Part shown: positions 1-7,347 of the stretch, in pieces | Position numbering within the stretch: position 1 is the first letter of the stretch | Layout: each line of letters starts with the position of its first letter | DNA from: Mycobacterium sp. | GTDB lineage: Bacteria > Actinomycetota > Actinomycetes > Mycobacteriales > Mycobacteriaceae | Length of the DNA stretch: 64,000 bases | Assembly (NCBI GenBank): GCA_021732005.1 | Contig: JAKFVT010000048.1 | Location: 1-64,000 of the forward strand | Reading direction: 5' to 3' | Notes under the pieces: model-generated | Seen by the model: only the letters and a program-made list of their open reading frames with translations | Database searches by the model: none | What the model was told of the DNA's origin: nothing | Made by a program: the position numbers and the translations under genes

Positions 1-127
1 ACTCATAGGCCTCCAACTTGGCCCGATTGAACCGCCGAGGCCCGACCACCAGCGCGATCACCACCGACACCACCGCGAACGCAGCCGCGATGACACCCAA
101 CACCAGGATGGGCAGATACAAATTCAT
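1..127 (-). CDS. nuoA: NADH-quinone oxidoreductase subunit A, partial 5' end
   Basis: This is the beginning of NuoA, a small membrane subunit of the proton-pumping NADH:menaquinone oxidoreductase (complex I). The gene runs off the left edge, so only 42 residues are visible. They start MNLYLPILVLG, form one long hydrophobic helix and continue GPRRFNRAKLEAYE, which is the usual mycobacterial NuoA N-terminus. The ATG is at 127-125. The remaining nuo genes should lie to the left, outside the window. The neighbouring atypical receiver gene on the same strand matches the arrangement I remember for M. tuberculosis (Rv3143 near nuoA). Confidence 0.9.
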   Translation of the reverse strand, partial: MNLYLPILVLGVIAAAFAVVSVVIALVVGPRRFNRAKLEAYE

Positions 128-289
128 AGAGCTGTGTCACTCCTCGCTTGGGCTGGAGATGTGAGCTAAGACACAGCCTACCGATCTTGAGACGTGGGTC
201 GACGCGTTTTCGTTAGGATGTCTTCGATAGCTGAGCGCGGCCACTCTCGGTCCGAGATGGCAAGGGCGACAGCGTAATTGGCGTTTCGG

Positions 290-694
290 TCATTGCGCTG
301 ATGTGCGCAGCAAACCTACGACCGCCTCGCCGAGTCGCACCGGGTCGATCGGGTGAGGCACCGCCGCCTCGGCGCGCGACCAGTTGGCCAGCCACGCATC
401 GTCGGATCGGCCCGTCAGCACAAGTACCGGCGGGCAGTCGTCGATCTCGTCTTTGAGTTGTTTGGCAATGCCCATCCCGCCGACGGGAGCCGCCTCGCCG
501 TCGAGGATCACCAGATTGAATCCGCCGGCATCCATCAGCTGGATCACCATCGGCCCGGTCGCCACGTCGGTGTAGGTGAGATCCGGGAGTTCGGGGTGGA
601 CCCGCTTGCCCAACGCCACGCGCACCTCATCGCGGGTGCGGGCATTGCTGCTGTAGACCAACACGTGAAGGGGCTGTGCACCCGGGCGAGACAC
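290..694 (-). CDS. atypical response-regulator receiver protein (Rv3143-like)
   Basis: A 134-residue stand-alone receiver-like protein with no output domain. It has the alternating beta/alpha pattern of CheY proteins, with a candidate phospho-acceptor Asp65 in LVILDGEAAP and a Thr in VLVLTGR. Two hallmarks look absent: the acidic pair after strand 1 is replaced by YSSNARTRDE, and the C-terminal KP is replaced by PHPIDP. It may therefore be a pseudo-receiver that signals without normal phosphorylation. It sits directly upstream of nuoA on the same strand, as Rv3143 does in M. tuberculosis. No histidine kinase is nearby. The function is unknown; the family call is firm, the orthology is from memory. 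Confidence 0.8.
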   Translation of the reverse strand: MSRPGAQPLHVLVYSSNARTRDEVRVALGKRVHPELPDLTYTDVATGPMVIQLMDAGGFNLVILDGEAAPVGGMGIAKQLKDEIDDCPPVLVLTGRSDDAWLANWSRAEAAVPHPIDPVRLGEAVVGLLRTSAQ

Positions 695-767
695 GCAGCC
701 GATGCTACTGCCGCATCTGCGATTTCGGCGCGGAAACGTTCGCTGGGCGAACTAATGCGCGCCGAGG

Positions 768-1298
768 TCACCCTTTGGCGAAGACGACGTCGGCCAGCAG
801 CGTGGTCGTCGTGGGCATCATCCCGATCATGTGCCCGCTGACACCCAGGCTTGTGCGGTCGACCGCCGCCGTCGTGGTCAGCTGCACAGAGCCGTCACCG
901 AGTGGGGTGATGGTGACCGACAGCGGCAGCGGGGTGCTGACCCCTCGGACGGTGAGCGTGGCGGTGAGATCGGCCGTGTCCGCGCCGGTCGGTTCCAGCC
1001 CGGTCACATCGACGCGGATCTCGGGATGGTTGTCGACGTCGAAGAAGTCGGCCGAGCGCAGATGGTCGTCACGTTTTCCGATGCCCGTCTTCAGCGACGA
1101 GGCACCGATCGCAAGCCGCCCCGACACCGCGCCGTTCGCGCCGACCTGCCCGGTGCCGCTCACATCGCCGAATTTGCCCGTGACGGTGGCCAACCCCCAC
1201 AAGGTCTTGTTCTTGAACCGCACCGAGGACCGCGCGGGAACCAGTTGCCACACCCCGGCGGCCCCGGGGTCGTTGAGTAACGCGTGCAGTGCGGACAT
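768..1298 (-). CDS. YceI family protein
   Basis: A 176-residue YceI-like protein. The sequence shows the family pattern: GVWQLVPARSSVRFKNKTLWG near the start, then GKFGDVSGTG, then LRSADFFDVDNHPEI, and a C-terminal strand region ending VDRTSLGVSGHMIGMM. YceI proteins are lipocalin-like beta barrels that bind long isoprenoid or fatty lipids. No signal peptide is visible, so this one is probably cytoplasmic. It lies 15 bases after the SnoaL-like gene on the same strand and may be the last gene of the TetR/acyl-CoA dehydrogenase operon. The ligand is not known. Confidence 0.8.
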   Translation of the reverse strand: MSALHALLNDPGAAGVWQLVPARSSVRFKNKTLWGLATVTGKFGDVSGTGQVGANGAVSGRLAIGASSLKTGIGKRDDHLRSADFFDVDNHPEIRVDVTGLEPTGADTADLTATLTVRGVSTPLPLSVTITPLGDGSVQLTTTAAVDRTSLGVSGHMIGMMPTTTTLLADVVFAKG

Positions 1299-1313
1299 GT
1301 GATCTGCCTTCTC

Positions 1314-1697
1314 TCAGGACAGCAGCGGTGCCAGGTCGGCGGGGTCGAGGTATTCGTCGATTCGCCGGATGAGGCCGTCGTCTCCGACTTTCACGATCAG
1401 GCATACCCGCAAGGCCACGTCTTCACCGCGGGTGTTCGTGCACCGCAGAATGTGCTGCTGGACGAAGCCACCGTCGAACACCTGCCGGTCGAGCACGTCG
1501 TAGTGCCGGTAGGTGGTGGCGCCGACGTACCACCGGATCACTTTGAGAGCGCGCGCCTTGTCACTGTCGCGCTCATCGCCGGTGTGCCAGACGGTGACGT
1601 CGTCGGCCCACAGCGCTGCCACCGCGGCGACATCGCCCTGCGTGATCGCGGCGAACAGCCGGTCGGCGGCCTGCAGGATCTGGCCCTCGGTGGTCAT
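1314..1697 (-). CDS. SnoaL-like / NTF2-fold protein
   Basis: A 127-residue protein of the SnoaL-like NTF2 fold. It begins with the typical helix (ILQAADRLFAAITQGDVAAVAALWADDVTVWH) and ends with IRRIDEYLDPADLAPLL. Members include polyketide cyclases, isomerases and hydrolases working on small hydrophobic ligands, so the exact reaction cannot be read from sequence. Its ATG (1697-1695) overlaps the TGA of the preceding DUF6285 gene in an ATGA arrangement, which implies translational coupling within one operon. Confidence 0.8.
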   Translation of the reverse strand: MTTEGQILQAADRLFAAITQGDVAAVAALWADDVTVWHTGDERDSDKARALKVIRWYVGATTYRHYDVLDRQVFDGGFVQQHILRCTNTRGEDVALRVCLIVKVGDDGLIRRIDEYLDPADLAPLLS

Positions 1698-2050
1698 GAC
1701 GGTGAACCTGCTTCGGGTGAGTCGTATCCGGGGTGGGCAATGGCCACCCGGTGCTTGACCACGGCGCGAAGGCAGCGCATCACCTCGTCGCCGCGGCTGT
1801 CGAGGTCCCCGGCGCGGATGGCCGCGGCCAGCGCGGCTTCGTCCCGATAGCCGAGCCCCTCGAGTGCGGCCTGCGGTTCGGCGGCGGTCTCGTCGAGCAA
1901 TTCGCGTTCCACCGTGCGCAGGACGTTCACGGCGACGAGGGCGTGGAAGTTGACCGACCCGGTGGTGTTGGACCGGACGTCACCGGCGAGGAATTCGGCG
2001 ACGGCGGCGACGAGTTCGGCGGCCGTGGGCCGTCCGTTGAGTCCGGTCAC
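1694..2050 (-). CDS. DUF6285 / LvaB-like small protein
   Basis: A 118-residue acidic, helical protein starting at GTG 2050 (VTGLNGRPTAAELVAAVAEFL). The start was chosen because GTG overlaps the TGA of the upstream kinase gene (GTGA), as seen throughout this operon; a longer reading exists but would lie inside the kinase gene. Small proteins of this type are found next to APH-type acyl-CoA kinases. In Pseudomonas putida the small LvaB protein is required with kinase LvaA in levulinate catabolism, and position and size here fit that role. That equivalence is inference; no catalytic motif is visible. Confidence 0.75.
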   Translation of the reverse strand: MTGLNGRPTAAELVAAVAEFLAGDVRSNTTGSVNFHALVAVNVLRTVERELLDETAAEPQAALEGLGYRDEAALAAAIRAGDLDSRGDEVMRCLRAVVKHRVAIAHPGYDSPEAGSPS

Positions 2051-3018
2051 GACGCACCCTCCAGTAGGTCGAGCACATCCCATTCGGTCTCGCAGACCCG
2101 CCGGCCGATCGCGGCCAGCTCGACCGACCGGGTCTGGCCGCTGAGGTGTCGTTCGGCCTGGAAACGGCAGATCACCCCCCAGCGCAGGGTGGCCAGCACC
2201 AGCCACCACCGCAAGGTCACGCGGTCCACGGTCGCACCCCCGGCCTCCTCATATGCCGCGACGAAATCGTCGATGCTGCCCAGCCCACCAGCCGCCATGC
2301 TCGACGGGGCGCCGAACCTCCACGCCCGGATGCAGAACCAGGCCAGGTCTTCGTAGATCTCGCCGATGTGGACCAGTTCCCAGTCCAGTACGGCCGCCAG
2401 GTCCGAGCCGTCGACGATCAGGTTGCCCATCCGGAAATCGCCGTGCACAAGCCGCAGCGGAGACGGCTTCGGCCGGTGGGCCTCCAGCCATCGAAACGCC
2501 CACTCGAATGTCGCTGTGGTGTCACCCATTTCGTCGAGGCGCTGGTGCCACTCCGTCATCTGGTCCTGCTCGGCCAGCCCGGGCGCGTCGGCCGCGCCAC
2601 GGTGAATCGCCGCCAGCGCCTGTGCGCACTGCCGCAGCAGCTTCGTCCGGCCGTCGTCGTCGAGCTGCCGCTGGATACGGCGCACGATGGTCTCGCCGGC
2701 GATCTCACCGCAGATCAGAAACGGATTGCCCAGCGCCTCAACTGAATCGGAGGCAACCAGGATCTCGGGTACCGGCGCGCCGGCCGCGGCGGCCGCCGCC
2801 TGGACGGCCGCCTCCAGTTCCATTCCGGCGTGGACGTCATCCGGCGGCCCGGTGCGCAGAATCAGTGCGCGGCGCTGCGATCCGGTCACCGCGTCGAACG
2901 CCCAGGTGGTGCGGCTGGCCCCACCGGTCAGCGCGCGCAGGTTGTCCACGTCGGTCTGGGGACCGAGCAGCGGGCGCAGTACGTCGGCCAGATCCGCGGC
3001 CAGCGTCTCGGCGGCCAC
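2047..3018 (-). CDS. APH-family acyl-CoA kinase (LvaA-like phosphotransferase)
   Basis: A 323-residue aminoglycoside-phosphotransferase-fold kinase. The catalytic loop HGDFRMGN (HxDxxxxN) and the metal-binding AVLDWE are present in the second half, and the N-terminal lobe has LTGGASRTTWAFD. This is not an antibiotic resistance gene: it belongs to the ACAD10/ACAD11 and LvaA group, which phosphorylates the 4-hydroxyl of hydroxyacyl-CoA. It follows the acyl-CoA dehydrogenase gene with one base between them and overlaps the DUF6285 gene. The dehydrogenase-like partner would then remove the phosphate. Family membership is clear; the substrate is inferred from context. Confidence 0.85.
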   Translation of the reverse strand: MAAETLAADLADVLRPLLGPQTDVDNLRALTGGASRTTWAFDAVTGSQRRALILRTGPPDDVHAGMELEAAVQAAAAAAGAPVPEILVASDSVEALGNPFLICGEIAGETIVRRIQRQLDDDGRTKLLRQCAQALAAIHRGAADAPGLAEQDQMTEWHQRLDEMGDTTATFEWAFRWLEAHRPKPSPLRLVHGDFRMGNLIVDGSDLAAVLDWELVHIGEIYEDLAWFCIRAWRFGAPSSMAAGGLGSIDDFVAAYEEAGGATVDRVTLRWWLVLATLRWGVICRFQAERHLSGQTRSVELAAIGRRVCETEWDVLDLLEGAS

Positions 3019-3019
3019 G

Positions 3020-4264
3020 TCAGCGAGCCGGCTTGCCGAACTTGAACATCCGTTGGGCCACGCGACGCATCTGGATCTCCTCGGCGCCCTCGGTGATGCG
3101 GTACCGGCGGTGATGCCGATAGATGTGCTCGAAGGGTTCGTGGCGGCTGTAGCCGATTCCGCCGTGCACCTGCATGGCCCGGTCGGCCGCCTCGCACACC
3201 AGCCGGTTGGCGCGGTAGTTGGCCATCGACACCTTGTCGGACACCTCGAGGTGATGATTGCGGTCGAGTTCGGTGGCCGCGTAACGGACCAGCAGCCGCA
3301 CCATCTGAGCCTCGGTCTGCAGCTCGACCAGCGGCCACTGGACGGCCTGGTTGACCGCCAGTGGCTTGCCGAACGTCACCCTCTTGCCGGCATAGTCGAC
3401 GGCGCGGTCGATGCAGTACTGGGCGGCGCCGAGGCTGCTTGCCGCCTGCCGAATCCTGTTCTCGTGCAGGAAGGTCTGGGCGACCTCCAGGCCGTGGTCC
3501 ACCTCGCCGAGGACGGCATCGGCGGGGATCCGCACGTCGCGCAGGACGACCTCCGCGTGGTCGGTGGGCATGTTGAACGTCCACCAGTAGTACGGCACCT
3601 CGAACCCTTTCGCGTCGCACGGAACCAGGAACGCGGTGATGCCCCGTGCCTGGCCGGCCTCGCCGGAGGTGCGCGCGAACACCAGGTCGTGGGTGGCCCG
3701 GTGCACACCGGTGTTCCACCGCTTGTTGCCGTTGATCACCCAGTCGTCGCCGTCGCGGACGGCGCGGGTCTCCAGCCAGGTGGCGTCCGAGCCGTGGTCC
3801 GGTTCGGTGAGTCCGAACGCCATGGACCGCGTGCCGGTCAGCATCGCCTCGATCCATTCGCTCTTCTGGTCGTCGGTGCCGAATCGGTCCATCATGATGA
3901 CCTGCGGGAAGTTCCCCACGATCGAGGACTCGTCCTGCAGATCGTTGTGCAGGCCAAGTCCCTTGTGCGCCAGGTGTTCCCGGATCACGGCCATATCGAG
4001 ATTGGTGCCGTCCCGGCCGCCGAACTTCGACGGCAGCCCGTACCGCAACCACCCCGCCTTGTCGGCCCGCCGGCGCATCTCGTCGAGCAGATCCTCCCAC
4101 TCCCGGCGGGGGATGCCGCCGTTCTCGACGTCGGTGCGGGCGAACTCGCGACGCTGATCGAAGTACTGGATGTGTTCACGCTCGAGGGGCTTGATGTCGG
4201 CTTCGATGAACGCGTCCATTTCGGCCAGCAGGGTCGTAAGGTGTTCGGGCAGAGAGAAATCCAC
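3020..4264 (-). CDS. acyl-CoA dehydrogenase (ACAD10/11- or LvaC-like)
   Basis: A 414-residue FAD-dependent acyl-CoA dehydrogenase with N-terminal helical domain (MDFSLPEHLTTLL), the central beta domain (FGLTEPDHGSDATWL, VINGNKRWNTG) and the C-terminal helical domain with MQVHGGIGYSRHEPFEH and ITEGAEEIQMRR. These are the long-chain ACAD10/ACAD11-type features. The gene is 17 bases downstream of the TetR gene and one base before the kinase, so the three are cotranscribed. In animals the kinase and dehydrogenase parts are fused in ACAD10/11; here they are separate neighbours, as in bacterial levulinate (Lva) operons. It probably converts a phospho-acyl-CoA to an enoyl-CoA. Confidence 0.88.
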   Translation of the reverse strand: MDFSLPEHLTTLLAEMDAFIEADIKPLEREHIQYFDQRREFARTDVENGGIPRREWEDLLDEMRRRADKAGWLRYGLPSKFGGRDGTNLDMAVIREHLAHKGLGLHNDLQDESSIVGNFPQVIMMDRFGTDDQKSEWIEAMLTGTRSMAFGLTEPDHGSDATWLETRAVRDGDDWVINGNKRWNTGVHRATHDLVFARTSGEAGQARGITAFLVPCDAKGFEVPYYWWTFNMPTDHAEVVLRDVRIPADAVLGEVDHGLEVAQTFLHENRIRQAASSLGAAQYCIDRAVDYAGKRVTFGKPLAVNQAVQWPLVELQTEAQMVRLLVRYAATELDRNHHLEVSDKVSMANYRANRLVCEAADRAMQVHGGIGYSRHEPFEHIYRHHRRYRITEGAEEIQMRRVAQRMFKFGKPAR

Positions 4265-4281
4265 GCTGATCTCCTAATCAA

Positions 4282-4941
4282 TCAAAAGCCGTAGAGCGTT
4301 TTCTTCCAAATAGTAGACAGGGTCGTCACGGCGTCGTTGTCCGACAGGCGCAGACCCAGGCCCCCGCTGTCGGGACGCAGGCACACAGTGGTGAATTGTT
4401 CGAACAGCAGCGCGATCGCCAAGGCGGTGTGCTCGGGTTGCAGGCCGGCCGCGTACCCGTGTTCCTGGGCGCGCAGCACCGACGCGGCGACGATGTCGAT
4501 GCCGAACTGACGGAACTGGTTCTGCAGGGCGGCGAACCGGGGTTCGGTGGCGGCGAGTTGGTCGACGGCGACCATGACGCCGATGCTCTGCTTGAACATG
4601 TCCCAGTAGGCGCTGACAACGGTGACGAAAAAGCGGGTGTCGTCCGGAGATTCGGGCAGATGCAGTCGGAGGCCGGACGGAAGTACGACGTCGTGCAGGA
4701 ACGAACCGGCCAATGCGGCCAACAGGTCCTCTTTGTCGTCGTAGTAGCGGTAGAACACCGCGGGGGATCTGCCCGCAGCCGAAGTGATGTCGACCAGGGT
4801 GGTCCCGTGGAAACCCCGTTCGGCGAAGAGTTTTCGGGCGGCGTCCTCGATGGCCTGGCGGGTTTGGCGGCCCTTGGAGCTCAGTTCGCGCGGGCCGTCG
4901 GCGGTCCGGTCCGCTTTGCGCGAACGGCTGGACGGTTCCAT
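4282..4941 (-). CDS. TetR family transcriptional regulator
   Basis: A 219-residue TetR repressor. The DNA-binding part is RQAIEDAARKLFAERGFHGTTLVDITSAAG followed by SPAVFYRYYDDKEDLL, the standard helix-turn-helix. ATG 4941 was chosen because the region before it (reading back to 5064) is basic, lacks domain similarity and crosses the probable operator at 4968-4999. It heads the operon of acyl-CoA dehydrogenase, kinase and DUF6285 protein. A closely similar operator lies upstream of the homogentisate-dioxygenase-like operon 6 kb away, so this repressor may control both. The ligand is probably an acyl-CoA, but this is inference. Confidence 0.88.
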   Translation of the reverse strand: MEPSSRSRKADRTADGPRELSSKGRQTRQAIEDAARKLFAERGFHGTTLVDITSAAGRSPAVFYRYYDDKEDLLAALAGSFLHDVVLPSGLRLHLPESPDDTRFFVTVVSAYWDMFKQSIGVMVAVDQLAATEPRFAALQNQFRQFGIDIVAASVLRAQEHGYAAGLQPEHTALAIALLFEQFTTVCLRPDSGGLGLRLSDNDAVTTLSTIWKKTLYGF

Positions 4942-4967
4942 GGCTGGCCCCCGTGCTTTCTGGTGGG

Positions 4968-4999
4968 AAACTAAAGCTGACGTTACTTTTCGTTTCAAC
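4968..4999. promoter_or_regulatory. probable TetR operator, site A
   Basis: Between the divergent TetR and methyltransferase genes. The core reads AAACTAAAGCTGACGTTACT and continues TTTTCGTTTCAAC. It nearly matches site B at 10966-10996 (AAACTAAAAGTGACATTAGT, then TTTTTGTTCAAC). Site A keeps a partial inverted repeat (AAACTAA and TTACTTT). Position suggests autoregulation by the adjacent TetR. Confidence 0.65.
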
Positions 5000-5163
5000 G
5001 GTTGGCAAGACTTGTCGCGACGGTGAATTCCGGAGCTGACCTGCTTCAACACCATTCCTGGCAACGACAGCTTGACATCGTTGCGTACGCTTACGAGTGG
5101 TCGGGGAGGCTCTTGAGCAATTGGAGCTGCGCGAATGTCAGCCGAAAAGTCAAAGGCCCTTCC

Positions 5164-6045
5164 TTGTCACACCCAGCAAGCACCACATCACACCTGAAGC
5201 CGCACTTCGAGGACGTTCAGTCGCACTACGACTTGTCCGACGACTTCTTCCGGCTCTTCCTCGATCCGACGCAGACCTACAGCTGCGCCTACTTCGAGCG
5301 CGACGATCTGACGCTGCAGGAGGCGCAGCTCGCCAAGATCGATCTGTCGCTCGGCAAGTTGGGTCTGCAGCCCGGAATGACCCTGCTGGACGTCGGCTGC
5401 GGCTGGGGCGCCACGATGCGCCGCGCGATCGAGAAGTATGACGTCAACGTCATCGGGCTGACGCTGAGCCGCAATCAGCAGGCTCACGCCGAACGCGCGT
5501 TCGCTGAGATGGACACGACGCGCAGCCGCCGCGTCCTGCTGTGCGGCTGGGAGCAGTTCGACGAACCGGTGGATCGGATCGTGTCGATCGGGGCCTTCGA
5601 GCACTTCGGGGCGGACCGATACAACGCGTTCTTCGACTTCGCCTACGACGTCCTGCCCGACGATGGCGTGATGATGCTGCACTCCATCATGCAGATCCCG
5701 CGGGCCGAGATGGAGGCACGTGGGCTGCCCATCACAATGAGCCTGCTGCGGTTTTTCAAGTTCATCTCGGTGGAGATCTTCCCCGGCGGCCACCTGCCGA
5801 CCCGCGAGATCGTCAAGGAGTTGTCCGGAAAGGCCGGCTTCACAACCGATCTCGTCCAATCCCTGGAACAGCACTATGCGAAGACGCTCGACTTGTGGGC
5901 GGCGGCACTCGAGGCACGCCGGGATGAGGCGATCGCGATCCAGTCCGAAGAGGTCTACGACCGCTACATGAAGTACCTGACCGGGTGCGCGGACCTGTTC
6001 CGCAACCGTTACACCGACGTCTGCCAGTTCACCCTGAGCAAGTAG
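5164..6045 (+). CDS. mycolic-acid methyltransferase / cyclopropane synthase family (CmaA/MmaA/UmaA type)
   Basis: A SAM-dependent methyltransferase of the mycolic acid cyclopropane synthase family, which acts on double bonds or hydroxyls in meromycolate chains or related lipids. Motifs seen: FEDVQSHYDLSDDFFRLF, PTQTYSCAYFE, the SAM site LLDVGCGWGATMRRA, GLTLSRNQ, SIGAFEHFG and the C-terminal YMKYLTGC with the family cysteine. From TTG 5164 the protein is 293 residues, close to the family norm. TTG was chosen because AAAGG lies seven bases upstream and no in-frame ATG occurs near the conserved start; the ATG at 5135 is in another frame and soon stops. Which family member it is cannot be settled by eye. 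Confidence 0.85.
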   Translation: MSHPASTTSHLKPHFEDVQSHYDLSDDFFRLFLDPTQTYSCAYFERDDLTLQEAQLAKIDLSLGKLGLQPGMTLLDVGCGWGATMRRAIEKYDVNVIGLTLSRNQQAHAERAFAEMDTTRSRRVLLCGWEQFDEPVDRIVSIGAFEHFGADRYNAFFDFAYDVLPDDGVMMLHSIMQIPRAEMEARGLPITMSLLRFFKFISVEIFPGGHLPTREIVKELSGKAGFTTDLVQSLEQHYAKTLDLWAAALEARRDEAIAIQSEEVYDRYMKYLTGCADLFRNRYTDVCQFTLSK

Positions 6046-6059
6046 CGCGACGGCTCAGC

Positions 6060-6425
6060 TCACCACTGGCTCGCACGCCACTTGTCGAGTGCTCGGCGGT
6101 CCCGCTTGGTCGGTCGGCCGGCTCCGCGATCACGAGCCGCCACCGGCACGGCGGGAACAGTGGGCGGTTTGGGCGTGCGGTCCAGGTAGCAGGTGACGGC
6201 GTCGGCAGCTCCGACCCGTTTGGCGATCACCCGGACGACCTCGACGATCCTCGTTGTGTCGCCGACGCGTGCGCGCACCTCGTCACCTGGGGAGATCGTC
6301 GTCGAGGGCTTGGCCAGCCGGTCGTTCACCCGGACGTGCCCGCCTCGGCACGCCGCGGCGGCATCCGGGCGGGTCTTCGTCAGCCTGACCGCCCACAGCC
6401 ACCGATCCACCCGAGTCGCTTCCAT
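6060..6425 (-). CDS. S4-domain RNA-binding protein (Hsp15/RqcP-like)
   Basis: A 121-residue S4-domain protein. The S4 core is visible at the start: TRVDRWLWAVRLTKTRPDAAAACRGGHVRVND, followed by KPSTTISPGDEVRARV. The C-terminus is basic (RDRGAGRPTKRDRRALDKWRA). Proteins of this type bind rRNA or stalled 50S subunits in ribosome rescue. The gene is on the minus strand, ends 15 bases after the convergent methyltransferase and follows the HMG-CoA lyase gene by 16 bases, so it may be cotranscribed with that operon although the function looks unrelated. Confidence 0.85.
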   Translation of the reverse strand: MEATRVDRWLWAVRLTKTRPDAAAACRGGHVRVNDRLAKPSTTISPGDEVRARVGDTTRIVEVVRVIAKRVGAADAVTCYLDRTPKPPTVPAVPVAARDRGAGRPTKRDRRALDKWRASQW

Positions 6426-6441
6426 GAGGCGCGGTGTCAGC

Positions 6442-7347
6442 TCAGCTCAGTATCCGGTCGCCGGCGCGCAGCAGTGCGCTGGGCAGATCGTGGCCGACCA
6501 CCGATTTCGCGACGGCTGCCGCGTTGATCGCCGCAGGCAGGTCGATGTCGACGCCGATTCCGCTGTCACGCAACAGGTAAACGAGATCCTCGGTGGCGAT
6601 GTTGCCGCTCGCCCCCGGCGCGAACGGGCAGCCGCCCAGCCCGCCCACCGACGAGTCGAGCCGCGTCACACCGGCGGCGACCGCCGCGTAGGCGCTGGCC
6701 AACCCGGCGCCGCGGGTGTTGTGGAAATGAGCACCCAGTGGCAGGTCACCGATGCGCGGAGTGACCTGATGGAGGAGCGCGGTGACCCGCCCCGGCGTGG
6801 TGGTGCCGATCGTGTCCGCGATGGCCAGCCGGTCCGCACCGAATTCGCAAGCGGCATCGACGATGTCGAGGACACGCTGCGGCGGGGTCGGCCCGTCGAA
6901 CGGGCAGTCCCAAGCGGTGGCGATGATGACCTCGACGCTGACTCCGGAGTCCTGGGCGATGGCGACGATGTCGGCGATCTGCGCGGTGGCGTCCGCGCTG
7001 CTGCGGCCGACGTTGGCGCGACTGTGAGCGTCGGCCGCCGACACCACGTATTCAACGGAACGCAGCCCGGCCGCGATGGCCCGCTTGGCGCCGTTCGGAC
7101 TGGCCACGAGTGCGGAGAATTCGATGTCGGGGTAGTCGCCGAGATGGGCGGCCAACTCCGGCGCGTCGGCCAGGGCGGGCACCTTCGACGGGGAGACGAA
7201 GGCTGTCGCCTCGACTTCCCGAACGCCGGTGGCGGCGATCGCTGCGAGCAGTTCGAGCTTGGCGGACAACGGAATCGGGTCTTCGATCTGCAAGCCGTCG
7301 CGCAGGGCGACCTCGCGGATCGTGACGTGGCCGGGCAGGTCGCTCAT
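6442..7347 (-). CDS. hydroxymethylglutaryl-CoA lyase family protein
   Basis: A 301-residue DRE-TIM (HMGL-like) metallolyase. It starts with VTIREVALRDGLQIED, the metal- and acid-binding strand 1, and carries FHNTRGAGLASAYAA and the loop GGLGGCPFAPGASGNIATEDLVYLL, which contains the conserved catalytic cysteine region of HMG-CoA lyases. The reaction is cleavage of 3-hydroxy-3-methylglutaryl-CoA to acetyl-CoA and acetoacetate. Its ATG overlaps the TGA of the CoA transferase gene (ATGA). Together they could activate a free hydroxy-dicarboxylate to its CoA ester and cleave it. Confidence 0.88.
   Translation of the reverse strand: MSDLPGHVTIREVALRDGLQIEDPIPLSAKLELLAAIAATGVREVEATAFVSPSKVPALADAPELAAHLGDYPDIEFSALVASPNGAKRAIAAGLRSVEYVVSAADAHSRANVGRSSADATAQIADIVAIAQDSGVSVEVIIATAWDCPFDGPTPPQRVLDIVDAACEFGADRLAIADTIGTTTPGRVTALLHQVTPRIGDLPLGAHFHNTRGAGLASAYAAVAAGVTRLDSSVGGLGGCPFAPGASGNIATEDLVYLLRDSGIGVDIDLPAAINAAAVAKSVVGHDLPSALLRAGDRILS

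Noticed and set aside
2047..3018. Aminoglycoside resistance kinase
   Set aside because: The APH fold is present, but it is embedded with an acyl-CoA dehydrogenase and DUF6285 protein, the ACAD10/11-LvaA context.
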